A stretch of 64,000 nucleotides of DNA from Marsupella aquatica (Eukaryota > Marchantiophyta), in contig OZ316894.1 of the NCBI GenBank assembly GCA_973895155.1, forward strand, positions 9,362,001-9,426,000, written 5' to 3'. Within the stretch, counting starts at the first letter, position 1, and every line of letters begins with the position of its first letter. A program made the position numbers and the translations under genes. Shown piece after piece: positions 37,440 through 49,672 of this stretch. The notes below the pieces were generated by a model. It did no database searches and had not been told where the DNA came from. It was given only the letters and a program-made list of their open reading frames with translations.

Positions 37440-37888
37440 CCCATGTGGCACCGAAGAATACAATTTGTGACAAATCTGTGCACAATATACAACACGGTTT
37501 GCGGCCATTTTCGGGCCCCCATATAATAGTGAACTTGACAGTTTTGTGCGCAGTGCAAAATTGGGTTTGGGGCCATTTTCGGGCCCCCATCAAAGTACTA
37601 CTCTTGTGACAACTATTGTGCACAATAGACAATAGGGTTTGGGGCCGTTTTCGGGCCCCATCAAAGTACTAGTCTTGTTACAAATATTGTGCACACTACA
37701 CAATAAGGGTTTGGGGTCATTGTAAGGCCCCATCACAATACTGAACTTGTGACAATATTGTGCACTATACACAATAGGGTTTGGGATCATTTTCGGGCCC
37801 CATCACAATACTGCACTTGTGACAATATTGTGCACTATACACAATATGGTTTGGGGCTATTTTGGGGCCCCCATCACAATACTGAACT
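37440..37888. repeat. ~71-bp satellite array next to the gap
   Basis: Six to seven head-to-tail units of 70-72 bp carry GGGTTTGGGGCCATTTTCGG, CCCCATCA, ACT(T/A)GTGACAA and ATTGTGCACTATACACAATA. GGGTTT-type words sit near 37,563, 37,635, 37,707 and 37,778, with GGTTT near 37,848. The array is cut by the gap at its left side, so its true length is unknown. Confidence 0.93.
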
Positions 37889-40800
37889 TTCAATTATTGA
37901 AACGTTGAGTCTCTCAGACAAGTTTAGGTAGTTCAAAATTCTAGGTAGTGTTTGTGAAACTTGAACTGTTACTCACAGAAAATTTGAGTCTGTAGCTATT
38001 CCTTCAGTCATTTCCATAATTCGTGAGCTTTGCAAATTACAAGCTCGCTGGGAGACCAGCACCCACTCCTTTATTCATTTTGCTTCTTTTTGCACTACAC
38101 TTATTTGCGAGCCACTACAGAAAAAATGCAGTCATTTGTTAGTACGCTCTTTTTCCCACTTTGGCATTAGGTCTTTTTGTCATGTGGTTTCCTATAGGTT
38201 ACTCCGTTTTTTTCCCTTCTTTTTGGTTGGCCTTAAATGAGTGTTAGTAAACGAGCACTAAGACTTCAGAGAAGATTCCCACTGGACGAAAATGGGTGAC
38301 TTAAGAGTGAGGTTCCTGCCCATACCCATTCCTTTTGTTCTTTTGTATACTACTGTAATTCTTTGAGAGCCAGTCATTTCTTAGTACATCAATCTCCCCC
38401 CTTGGGACATTGGTTCTTTCGGTCTTGTGGTTTTCTTTGTATACCAACCCTCCCCCCCCCCCCCCGCCCCCCCCCCCCCGTGGTTTTTGGTTGGCCTTAA
38501 ATGAGTATTTGAGTATGAGCAGTAAGATTTCAGAGAGAAGTTTTCATAGAGCATTCCTGCTGGACGGTAAATGGGTGACTACCTGGGGACCATGTTCCCC
38601 ACCAATTTCGATGGCAACATCCATAGAGTGTCAATGTTGCCGGTGGAGTTCTCCAGGCACTTCCGCTTGCCAAGTCTGCTGCACATGGATCAAAGTCCGG
38701 TGGGCCAGGACAGTAGCTTTGATCATGGCATGGCTCAGTAGCGCTCCAAATTTGGCGCCAAACTCATAGGGCCGATGGAAATGTTCTTAGGGGGCCCACA
38801 GAGAGGATGACAACCCTATAAAGAGACACAGAAATCCCGAGCATCGGAGAGGAACCAAGTCCAGTAACTTGATGGCCCAAGCCATAACCAGGTAGGACAA
38901 TGCTTTGAGATTTAAGGCCAGACAACATTAAATTGCACTGCACTGCTGTTCGGCATGGAGCCAGGTTTACTTCAAATTTTTAGTGGATAGCGTTAACATG
39001 ATCAACCTATGTCGACAGGCCACTCTAGATCCAAGCTTATGTCCTTTTGGGGGAATCACTTACTGAGAGGATGGCTCTCATATAATCATAGTCGAAGGTG
39101 GATGGGGGACAAACACAACTCGATTGTAACCACCAAGTCCCTCTTCCGTGGCTTCCTCATTATGCCCGACCTTTCATTCAACTTCCGGAAATAGCTTCAC
39201 ATTCCCTGGCGCTACTGAAAGTATATGCAAGGTCTCTACGCGTCTGATATGACTCTCAGGCAAGGCACAGTCCTTGAAAACAAGGGCAAAGAGCTCTTTC
39301 TACGATCGATTGATCTAGAAAGATCTAGTGTGTTTGAAGGCTTTCCACGAGTTTGCGTCCAGATCCCAGCCCAAACAAGTAGGTCAAAGCAAAATCTTCA
39401 ATCTCCGATCTCCAAGCCTTGGTTGGAGGAGTGTGACTCTCCACGCATTGGTATTGGTACTCTCTCCTTGACTGTTAGGAGTACCAATAGTCTAGTAGTT
39501 TATCCCTTTTTGGTATCATATCATCCAGTACTGGAGAGATTGAGAAGTCAACTTACACCTGGTACTTAATGGTGGTGAACGAATAGGTGCTCAAATCTGT
39601 AAGCCAAGCCCATCCTTCTGTAGGCAGAAGAGCGAATGTCCAGCAAGCATCAGCCGAGAACACACAGAGCATAGTAAGACCCCACATCCACAGTTGGAGT
39701 TTGCCTCGAGGCACGGAGTCCCAATCCTTCTTTGTCAGCATCCGGTTACTTCACGACACTTCAGCAGTTGCCCTTGGAGGATGATGTAGCTCCGAAGCGT
39801 GACTTCCTTCCGATCGTTTTAAGCCATTGCTTTCACAGAATAAAGACGAGGGACCCAGTGATACGACTCCAAATTACTCTGGCCAAAACGTCTTTCTTGG
39901 TGCCTGTCAAGCTTCCATCCCCACAATATTGCTGCCTCTCATCAGGCAAACTGGAACTTAACTAATAGTTAATGAGCGATAGGAATCCTAACGTCTGCAT
40001 CCAAAACCCCTCTTGCGGATATCCTTGAGTCAGCTTCACGATCCCTGAATAAACTGTCCTGGGAAAACTGAGGGCCACACATACAGAAGTATGGATACGA
40101 CAACCAATAAGAGAGGACACAGGTGCACTAACAAGGTCAAAGGACTGAGGCCACACATACAGGAGTATGGAACGACAACCAATACGAGAGGACACAAGTG
40201 CACTGCAAGTGTAACAAGGTCAAAGGAGCCTGTTTTCTGGGATAAGTGTGTAAAAAATCTTGGAATCTTCTCCACTTGAGGAAAACATGACTGGAAGGAG
40301 GCAAAGAGATGATCAACGTTCACATGAAATTCGAAGCCCATTTGAATACCATGAGCAGACGAGACAGGATTGTTGGTTGAAAACGTGTGCCAGTTTGCGC
40401 TCACTAACGTAGATACTAGTGCAACCACTTTTGAGAGCTCCATACGCTGCTCATATGAAAACTATAAGACTTTCAAAACCCCCCTATAACCAGACCTCAC
40501 CCATTGAGAGCAGGATCTTCCCGCTGGTGTTAGGCACCTCGTCCAGCTCCCAAACCTAGGTAGGCTACAACGGGCCTTGCGACAGTGTTCCTTGGGTTCA
40601 ATGGACACTTTACACAGGCACCCAAGGCGCCACCTTGCCTTGACAATGTCATGACAATATCTTCATCTCCCATGCGTAGACAAGTGCAAGACCTAGCCTT
40701 TTCCACCTTGAAATTGCTGCAACACATACAACAACTTTTAATCAGCACAGAAACCTTCCGAATGTCAAGTTCTTCACCATCATCATCTGCAGATAGGAGA

Positions 40801-42919
40801 TGATCAGTAGAAACCAAGCAATATGATCAGAGGAATACGATCTTACCCTCGCATCGCCCACATAACCAATAAGAACAGATACGTGGAGCAAAACAGGCTC
40901 GCCACCCAACTAACGCTAGATACAGAGAACCCGTTCGTCCGGAGCTAGGCTTTGAGCCTAAACAGAAAACCGATCAATCCCATATCCGTACCACGTCTTA
41001 AGGTACATCCTAAGCGCAGCGAGACTCCACTAGAGGCCATAGTCATTGGATACACTGCCCTGTAGATTCGATGCATGTAAGCTTCTCTCTGGCAAATCAT
41101 GCACTAAACTTCTATAGCTGACACGCGAACCCCAATCATACAATATAACTCTACCAGCAAAGAGCATTGTCTATCTCTCTGACGTATCTTTGAATATGGC
41201 CTCAGGCGAGAATACGCATTGACATCCTAAGCGTAGTAGGACCACAAACTTGAACAAACTGGCAATTTCATTACCAACGCCATATCAAAACAAGGTCCAC
41301 GTCATACAAGTTCAGAGAAAGAGTCCGGCTTCTCGACAGAACCCACAGACAAATATATTTTTGAAAGAACACATTTCCTTTTCCAATGTACTCTAATGCC
41401 TTACATCACATGGCATTTGAATTGTCCTCTTATAGCTCGACGATTCCTGGTGAAATGAGTTCCTAACATACTGAATTCGAGCAAGATTTGGAAGTACTCG
41501 AATAACATATTGTGTCCGTATCGAGATCTAACACTACGTAGTACCAGTGTCTTGCAATAGGAAGATTCGCTGGGAGGACTGGTAATGTTTCAGCAAGAAG
41601 TCATTATACAACTGCACTTGACTTCTCCTCGAGACAGTCCATAGTGTTAATTTGAGAAGAAGGTCAGTCCCCGAGGACAGCTATACATTGGGCTCTTGTA
41701 TTGAAGGCTTTCTCTCACATAACTAGCACCTTTACACCTGGAACGCACCATTCCTCCATGCACCCATGTTTCAACACCTTGACTTAACCAATGCTTTGTC
41801 TCTGAACATAGGGGATCGCTCCTGTTAAGTCTCTCACCAGCTGCCCGGATTTCTCTTTACATGCAGTCGGATCCAGTTACAACAATACTCTCTAGTCTCC
41901 TGTCTTTGGATATTCTTTCTAAGCACGAGGGCCTTGATTCGACAAAAACTGTAATGCCCAAAAAATCCGCAGGTAAAAGGTAAGCACCATCCGATGGACG
42001 TACGAAGGTTACTATACTAAACCAAATAAAGTTAGTTAAAAGACCTGGTGACCAAGGCGGCCAGAATCCACCGAATAACTACTAGTAGAACAGGATGCCC
42101 TCACAGGCTAGAACCCTCATGGATGGTAGGCAAATCGTGAGCATCCACTGAAGATCTGGGGATGTTAAGGCTACATGTAAGGTAGTATTCTTCTCTCCTT
42201 TACAGTGCTGTGCCTCCGCGCCACATCCTTCGCAACCACAAGTTGAACCCCAGGATTCAAACCAACTCCACTCAAACCCTTGACGTAATTGCTCAGATGA
42301 TCCCAGCATCCACTTCAGTCCAGAATGTAATATTAGATGACCAACTGCAGGTGCTCTTCCGCCAGCTGTCAAAAGCCTATCCCTGCAGGAAGTTGGCAAC
42401 TTCTCTATAATCCATCTCAAGTACGAGGCTTTGCAAGCGATGTCACAGATGATCTAGTCTGCTATTAATCAGCCATAACGGATAACTGGAAGAACAAAGA
42501 TTTAGGAAGCAGGAACGGTTTCGACCACAACTGGGAGGGCAATACTCTCTACCACGCCGTGGGATAAACGAGGGTTCAAATAAGCACACAAAAAAATCAG
42601 CAAAATCCAGTAGTCACTTTCTTCAAATATCATCCACTAGACTCGCTGTTCCGCTCCCTGACAGAAAACCCCAAATTTTCTTCGAAATGACAACAAGGGA
42701 TTTGCCTAGAAGATATGCTCTACGAAGATGTTGACACGATAATCATGACCAAAAAGTATAACCGTCTCCAAAACTCTGATGTAACATACTGAGGGAAGTA
42801 CATAGGATTTGCAAGAATATCATGCAATTCAGACAGACTCGTCACATCTCGTCCTTCGAAATAAGAAAGAAACATACACATGAGGACAACATAAAAACTA
42901 GCTAAGATAGGTGAAACAA
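37889..42919. other. Intergenic between TSK and PP1
   Basis: A diverged ~245-bp duplication spans 38,120-38,580, sharing TTTTGGTTGGCCTTAAATGA and GGTGACT, with a C-tract at 38,452-38,479. A ~75-bp tandem duplication lies at 40,073-40,225, sharing GGCCACACATACAG and GAGAGGACACA. A possible orphan exon is at 42,205-42,410. The last part before 42,919 is probably the PP1 3' UTR. No gene is convincingly supported. Confidence 0.5.
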
Positions 42920-45479
42920 TTACTGACACTTGAATCTCACCTTCACAATGCGCGGAGGCGTCCCTGGTCTTGACGAATTAGAAGTGCCATAAAACTTGGT
43001 CTGCTTTTTCTCGGCTGGCTTCAGTATTTGAAATGAGCACATGAGCGTATCATCCACACTCATCATTGCTCCGGCATTATCAAACTCGCCACAATAATTC
43101 GGTGCAGAAAATATAGTGACCAGATGCCTTCTCGCAAAGAACTCATAGCCATCTTCGACTACCTGTGTAGCAACTCTTTCGTGTAAGAACAATTCACATT
43201 AATAATCAGCACATAAGGCAAAATCTCCGGAAGGTTAGGAGTAAACCTGATGAGCTCGACATATTAGGTCCAAATCGTGCTTTTGCAAAAACTCCGTTAC
43301 GATATCACATCCGAAGGTATAAGATACACCTCGGTCATTTTCCCCCCAGCCTTGAACGACTTTATCGGGATCGGCCCATAACAGATCACACAACAGCCCT
43401 GAGTCTGGGACGTCGGTGGGTCGAGCTATTTTCTTGATTTGTTCCAAGCTCTTTAACTCGGGCGAAAGTCCTCCATGCATGCAGAGAATCTTTTCATCAA
43501 TAAGGGCAGCCACCGGTAGGCAGTTGAAACACTCAGTAAAAATCTTCCACAACCGAATATTAAATCGACGTTTGCACTCATCGTAGAAACCATATATCCG
43601 ATTAATCGAAGCACACTCGTGGTTTCCCCTCAGCAAGAAGAAGTTCTCAGGGTACTTAATTTTATATGCAAGTAGAAGACAAATGGTTTCTAGACTCTGC
43701 TTCCCACGATCCACATAATCCCCTAAGAACAAGTAGTTGGCCTCTGGAGGAAATCCACCGTACTCGAACAGTCTCAAAAGATCCGAGTATTGTCCATGAA
43801 TGTCACCTGCAATATAGCCACAGAAAAAAATGACCTTGTCATTAAACAACCCCACTTGACTTCTTCGAGCGAGTATCTGTGGATCCTAGTTGATAGATGT
43901 GCTGAGTGAGTAGACCCAGAAGTCAAAAAGCCTCTGCTGGGGTATTTTAGTCGGGCACATGTACGGGTGCTCGTTGCACTGCTAGGGAACGACTTTCTGA
44001 CCCGGCAGAGTGCCCAATAAACCATATTTATCTAGAATCTTATTCCACTCTGAACCCAAATGCAAACATTTCGAGAACTAGAGAGTGAGAGAAAGGCGTA
44101 GATTCGTGTTTAGGTTCATTCAATACAGTGAGGAGGTCGTTTGAACGGCATGTGAAAATGCGAGTTGATGCTTGCCAAAAGTTTAATATTCCCATCGGCT
44201 CGGCTTGGCATCTCCAGCACCCGGAAGCGATGTTTCCATTTACCTTGGACGGCCCATGTAATTCTTTCCCACTAAGTGACACTCCAAAAAGCGGCTCTCT
44301 TAACCACAAACAGGTGGAAGGGAACTTTACGCAGAACGATGAAAGCTCAATTTCAATCACCCTGCCATAAATTTTCATAGTCCACTCAATCTTTACAGGA
44401 TAAAACTCTCGAAGGAGCGCACTGCAGCAATTGATACCGGAAGGACTCGATCGCAGCAGATCCACTCGAATAATGATCCCGACCTCACGAAAAATGGGCC
44501 CGCGGATGAAATAAATAAGGTAAAGGTGAAGGATGATTGCAGTCCACCGCGACAGCAAAATAGCTCACCAATATGCAGCCGAGACAAAATTCTACATGAT
44601 AGAGGGCACTTTCAGTAATATCTACGAAAAACATGTAGCTACTTCAGATACGTAAAATGCACTGAACACTAAACCAAACCAACACGCTAATTCATTCTGG
44701 AATAGCTACCAGGGACGCTCGTCCGTAACGTAGCTGCTAGGGTGACCGAAGTTCATCCGGAAACGGGCGTGAAACAGAAACAGCGAAATAATATGGGAAG
44801 CCCAACAGACACACGACTCTGGCAAAATTCTAACGCGGAAAAAGGAAGCGAAAAGTGAAGAGACCTTGATTTCATAACCTCCAGGTCACAGCCCTAACTT
44901 ATAAACCCCTTCCCTCCGGCACTCGTACATCCAAGAAGCAACCCTCGGAGGGAAGAACCTCAATACTGCTTTCGACGGCAGGTGACAGACTTTACAAATA
45001 CACTCGAGCTGTGCATGTACGATAGATGCCCCTACCTAAATCCAAACTACGCTCTAAAGTACGTGGATTCACGTCCTCTGAACGGAGAGAAAACCTACGA
45101 CAAGTGCATGCAGGGCCGCTCCATAAAGCGGGAAAAGATCCAGGAAAACAGGATACACTGATCATTGGCACATCTGTCGATCCCTTGCAATAAGACGGGA
45201 AACGAGACACGGCAAAACCACATGAGCGGGTGGCACCTTAACACATTCTCGAAGAACGTCAACAACGAGGATATCCTACAGGACAAGGAAACGAATGGTA
45301 CCGCAGATCTTGATGGGAGCTTCGAGCTCCAGCAGATTCGGCTGCGCCAAGAAGATGTCTTTCGACGCCAAGCACAACTGGCGGATCTCCGCCTCCGACA
45401 ACTGCACTTGTTTGCCTGGCCTCCCAGACCGCACTTCCAGCAACCGATTAATAATGTCGTCTAGCACATTCGAGTCCAT
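42920..45479 (-). CDS. TOPP: Serine/threonine protein phosphatase PP1 catalytic subunit
   Basis: This is the PP1 catalytic subunit, a metal-dependent phosphatase directed by regulatory partners that dock through RVxF motifs. Three exons, 45479-45302, 43806-43247 and 43162-42920, join in phase to give 326 aa, the normal length. It starts [16 protein letters not shown]. All PPP-family signatures are intact: GDIHG (60-64), GDYVDRG (88-94), GNHE (120-123), MHGG (169-172), RAHQ (243-246) and [14 protein letters not shown]. Metal and catalytic residues read Asp61, His63, Asp89, Asn121, His122, His170 and His245. The tail keeps a TPPR motif (Thr314), the CDK site of animal PP1. Intron 1 is 1,495 bp; intron 2 is 84 bp. 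The specific isoform cannot be assigned. Confidence 0.97.
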
Positions 45480-46640
45480 CACCCCCCCTCAGCCCTATAC
45501 CCCTCCTCCCCCACCCACCCCCCCGTAAACCGCAAGCGGCTCCGTCCCCTCCCGCCTCCCTCGTCCTCGCTCACTTTCTCTCGCTCTCTGTCTCTCTACT
45601 CCGCTTCTCTCTCTATTTCGCTGCTCCGCTCGTCCGTCGGCCTCCTCCTCTCCTCCACTACTCGCCTGCTATTGCTCTGCCTCCTCGACTTCCAAGATGA
45701 ACTTGCGCAGGTCCTCCTCCGATCACAAAGCACATACCACGCGTACCTGTTTCTCCGCTACGTACCATCAATCCCTATTTCCTCATCGACAATCGACACC
45801 GCCGATAACCCCCTCCCGCCGATCGATCCACCTCCGCGCTGCTGCTGCTGCTCCTGCTGCTCCTGCTGCTGCTCCTGCTCCTATCCACAAACCACCCAAC
45901 GAGAGACGAACGAACAAACGTCCTCTCCTCGCTGCTCTCAACCTACCAACCAGAAATCCCCGAGGTACTGCAAAACCCGGATCCGAAACGCGTTGAGCCT
46001 CGCTCACCCTCCTCGTAGGGTATGTATGGATTGCGGTCTCGATAAAATCACAACCAAAACGGAGCCCGGATGAAGGAGGCCGCCACGACGAGGATGAGTC
46101 TACTACACTTACTTTACTGGAATGGACCCAGCAACAAACAGCCCCCAGCTGCGGCCGACTCTCCTCCCTCTCTCCTCTCCTCTCCTCCCCTCGACTCCCT
46201 CTCTCCTCTCCTCCCCTCGACTGCCCTCCGCTCCTCTCCCCTCGCCTCCCCTCCCCGCCTCGTACACGACGTAGAGAACTAGACTGCCACCACCACCACC
46301 ACCACCACCGTAGCGATTGGGAGGGAGGGACCGGAGGCAGGGAGGGAAGGAAGGGCAGGGTTGAGGGGAAAGCAGGCGCGCGCGGGCGGCCTGGCCTGGC
46401 TGGCAGGCAACTCGAGTCCGGGCAAAGAGACAACACGGTGAGATAAAACTAATAATCGTGGTGCACAGAGCGGCGCAGGGCAGGGCAGGGCGGGGCAGGG
46501 CAGGGACGGGAATAGGCGACGGGAGCCGAGATGGGGCAGGTTGGAGAAAGCTTGGTGAGCGGGCAGGCACGTGGTGGAGCCCGCGGCTTTGGGGACAGAG
46601 GGCTCGCTCTTCCGGGCAGGGGAAAGAAGGGAGAGATGGG
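45480..46640 (-). promoter_or_regulatory. PP1 5' UTR and promoter, GA-rich with microsatellites
   Basis: On the PP1 sense strand this region is strongly purine-rich, with GAGAGAGA stretches typical of plant 5' leaders. A CTG/CTC trinucleotide run lies at 45,837-45,881. CTCTCCTC/CCCTCGACT repeats lie at 46,165-46,255. (CCA)n lies at about 46,287-46,309, and GGGCAG repeats at 46,477-46,505. Long open frames on both strands here are products of biased composition. The transcription start cannot be fixed by eye. Confidence 0.5.
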
Positions 46641-46859
46641 CAACCTATCTACAGTAATCTAAACACTCAAATATATAGAATGAAATATAAGCATATAGAA
46701 ATTAGTTGTTTGTGAGGGTTGGGTTTAATGGGAACTGAAAGATTCTGGATATAGCATGTTCAAACTAATACATGTCTATTTTGACTTTCCAAAATTATAA
46801 CAACTGATTTGAAATATGAAACAACAAATTGAAAACATTGGTTGTCTCTCATGGTTTGC
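46641..46859. other. AT-rich spacer
   Basis: Nothing is recognised between the PP1 upstream region and the MITE-like element. Confidence 0.5.
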
Positions 46860-46870
46860 TTCTAAAATAT

Positions 46871-47090
46871 AATTTTTGATTACTTTGCCACTAAAGATAT
46901 TTTAATTCATAATATTGCCACTATTTTTTCTGTATTTATAAAAATGCCACTATTTTGCATACAGATAACAAGTTTACCAAGGTAACTAGGGGAATTATAT
47001 ACGAAAACCGTGGTATTTTTGTAAATACGAAAAAAATAGTGGCAGTATTGTAAATTCAAACATCTTTAATAGCAATGTAGTTAAAAGCTT
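46871..47090. mobile_element. MITE with long inverted repeats and 11-bp direct flanks (Mutator-like)
   Basis: The arms at about 46,871-46,957 and 47,007-47,090 are imperfect reverse complements over roughly 85 bp. Compare GCCACTATTTTTTCTGTATT on the left with the complement of AATACGAAAAAAATAGTGGC on the right. A ~50-bp unpaired centre separates them. The same 11-mer, TTCTAAAATAT, stands directly outside each arm, at 46,860-46,870 and 47,091-47,101. Long terminal inverted repeats with 9-11 bp target duplications are characteristic of Mutator-like elements. There is no transposase, so it is non-autonomous. Confidence 0.8.
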
Positions 47091-47101
47091 TTCTAAAATA
47101 T

Positions 47102-47704
47102 CATCCGGGCAAGGAGCTTCCCTCACTATTCAAATGTGGTGAAAGTTTTCAACTTGCCTCTCCCCATGCACAGCTTGCACACTTCTTGAAATCTGGTTGC
47201 CAGACTAACTAGTTGCAACATCAGAATGCCTGGCCATCTCATTGATGCTCAAGAACATTAGTCTCAACATCACTCACTATCAAAAGGATTGTGCAATGCA
47301 ATGGGCATTGGGCTAGTCAAGTATAAAAGGTGGATTATATGGGGGGAGGCATACAGGAGGTTGTATACTTCATATCCAAGTATGGTACTATGGTCACCTT
47401 TGATCATATTTTCATACAAAGTCGCAAACATGCTCAATCTTATTTTGGAGGGAGCAACTGAGATTGAAAAGTATGTCTGGAATGAGTGTCCGGACTGTTG
47501 GGTTATTTGCTTTGGCTGTGGCTGGAACAAGTATCAATTAGGGGCCCCACCCAACCCAAGCTCAAAAATGCATCATCGATTGTCTTGAATTGACAAATTT
47601 TGCGTAAATGCAAAGATCCTCTGGACCATGCGCTACCATGAATGTGCAGCTATCTTGTCGAAAGATTTCAACCACCCATTTCCCCCTCTGAAAGTGAATC
47701 AATT
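47102..47704. other. Spacer, nothing recognised
   Basis: Frames up to about 99 codons on both strands have no family resemblance. Confidence 0.5.
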
Positions 47705-48645
47705 GACCTCCAAATGGAAAGAAAAAAATTTCAAAAATGGACAAGCAAATGTTTGACACTTGAAATAGTTGTCAAACTTACCAAGACAACCATAATTAAC
47801 ATGAATCACAAAACCAGTTACAATATAAACTACTGTTTAATGTGTGGGTAGTTTAAATCCCCACTTCAACAAAACGGTGCTCAATGGTTTCCTCCACGGT
47901 ACCAAAGGGATGCTAGATACACTCAAGTTGCATCGAAAGTAATCACTTTTCAATTCTTACATGCAGATAGATGAAGAGAGAGAAATAATCGGTGTCATGA
48001 AATCACTAATTTTGCATAATTGTTTAAGACAAAAAGTTTCATGGAAAGCTAGAGAACATTGGAAATTCATAATCTCCTCAGATTTCAACTAAATCTAACA
48101 ATGTTAAGTTCATTAAAAAGCTAAAGAAATTCTAAAATTCATAATTTCCTTAGTACTCAATAAAATCTGAAAATTTTAAGATCATTCTCATGGAAGGGGT
48201 CAACATAGGGATTGTATAACAAAGATTTCTATTCATGTTAGAGATTATGAAATCATTGGTAAAATCTATTTTTCAAATTATTTACTCAATTCTTATCGAA
48301 CGGTGACAATGTTGAGCTCATCAGGACCGTCTTTTCAAGATCTTTCCAACGCCATATTATACGCAAGTTTTCATTATGATTTGACTCAACAATGTCAAAT
48401 AAAAAATTGCTGCTAATGAAATTTTATGGTTTGAATAAAATTAAAATGTAGATAAAACCATTATTGGGAGAAGTTTTACTTTAATCTTTTGTCTTTTGAT
48501 TTGCATGTTAATTTTTTTTACATTCTTTTTATTATATGGTGTCCCAATTTTTATAATAAAGTTACCACAAACACAAATGCAAAAGCTAATTTTATCCAAA
48601 AATAAATTTATTTCTGTTTTTGATGATGTGACGTGTCTAGGAATT
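47705..48645 (+). repeat. ~1-kb dispersed repeat, copy 2
   Basis: It is the partner of 8,508-9,575 in the same orientation, with many substitutions and small indels. The match starts at CCTCCAAAT and fades near GTGACGTGTCTAGGAATT. Target-site duplications were not found. Confidence 0.88.
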
Positions 48646-48884
48646 ACTGTTTCTGACTGAATTCCAAAACTCATATACTTTCGGCGAGGTATTCTTGGCC
48701 ATCCTTCGGGGTTCAAACCCCCTATTGTGTGAGACACATGAAATTCTGTAGACCCTAACCAGGTTGCCAAGATCTTTGGGAATGATCGCACCCGTTGAAC
48801 TGTTTGCGGTCAGCCTTGAGCTGGCAGGGTAGTCGGGAAGTACAGTGTGCGAACTGGGAAGGGGAACGGTCAGTCCTGCTACCC

Positions 48885-49125
48885 GTTCCCACTGCCCTAC
48901 AGTAGTAGTAGTAGTAGCAGTATGCAGTAAGTCCTGCCCGTGCCCTGCCCCGTTCCAACTGCCCTAGTAGTACTGCGGTAAGTCCTGCTGCCCCGTCCCC
49001 ACTGTCCGAGTACTGCGGTACGTCCTGCTGCCACTGCCCGGGTACTGCGGTGATGTCTGCTGCCACTGCCCGGGTACTGCGGTGATGTCTGCTGCCACTG
49101 CCCGAGTACTGCGGTGAGGCCGGAT
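48885..49125. repeat. 32-bp minisatellite
   Basis: Units of the type TGATGTCTGCTGCCACTGCC + CGGGTACTGCGG repeat with an exact 32-bp period at the right end. More diverged units extend left to a short (GTA)n run at 48,901-48,916. The array is GC-rich compared with its surroundings. Confidence 0.9.
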
Positions 49126-49572
49126 TATGCTGCCCGCCTGCCCCGCCTGCGCTTGTTCGCTACGGGGTTACATTTTGCGCTGGTCCACAACGCGGGTGAC
49201 ACCCCGCCCGGAATTCCCCAAAAAGGGCATGTTGGGGCCACGTCCCCTGTGAAACCGACTGGCCACGTCACCGAGCCCGTGATGGCTCTCCGATCACCGG
49301 GTCCACGCCCGAAACTGCCCACCCAGTTCCAGTCACGTTCGTTGGCGCGCAAACTATGGAGGTGGGCCCCGCCCGTATTTGAGCTGATGGACGGCCTTTT
49401 CGTACCTCCAAAAAGCAACAATCCTGGCCCATGTCAATTCACTAATGGCTGGCGCGAAAAGGTACTAGCCTTTAGTTTCAAATTATCCAATGCCATAAAT
49501 AGTCTCTCTGCTGTAGATTGCATTTTTTTTTTCCTATAAAAGAAAGACATAGACTGATAAATCGGTGTCTTC
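49126..49572. other. GC-rich segment, no gene assigned
   Basis: 49,126-49,490 is clearly GC-richer than the flanks and stays open for 141 codons on plus and 98 on minus. Neither product resembles a known family, and double-strand openness is expected from composition. ACGT-core motifs (GCCACGTC) occur twice. Confidence 0.4.
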
Positions 49573-49672
49573 CATCAAAATATATATAGTTTATTGGTTG
49601 AACTTTCAGTTCTTTGTGCAAGCATCAAAATATATATAGTTTATTGGCTGAACTTTCAGTTCTTTGTGGAAG
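49573..49672. repeat. 50-bp tandem duplication
   Basis: CATCAAAATATATATAGTTT, ATTGG and TGAACTTTCAGTTCTTTGTG occur at 49,573 and again at 49,623, with few differences. Confidence 0.93.

Noticed and set aside
39225-39741. Frames of 62-114 codons in the TSK-PP1 spacer
   Set aside because: They share no motif with known families, and neighbouring frames are equally long on both strands.
45783-46570. Long frames of 150-217 codons on the minus strand
   Set aside because: They are Arg/Gly/Pro/Ser-rich products of purine-biased, repeat-laden PP1 leader sequence and lack family resemblance.
48690-48740. tRNA T-arm-like GGGGTTCAAACCCCC
   Set aside because: No D-arm, anticodon arm or acceptor stem can be fitted around it.
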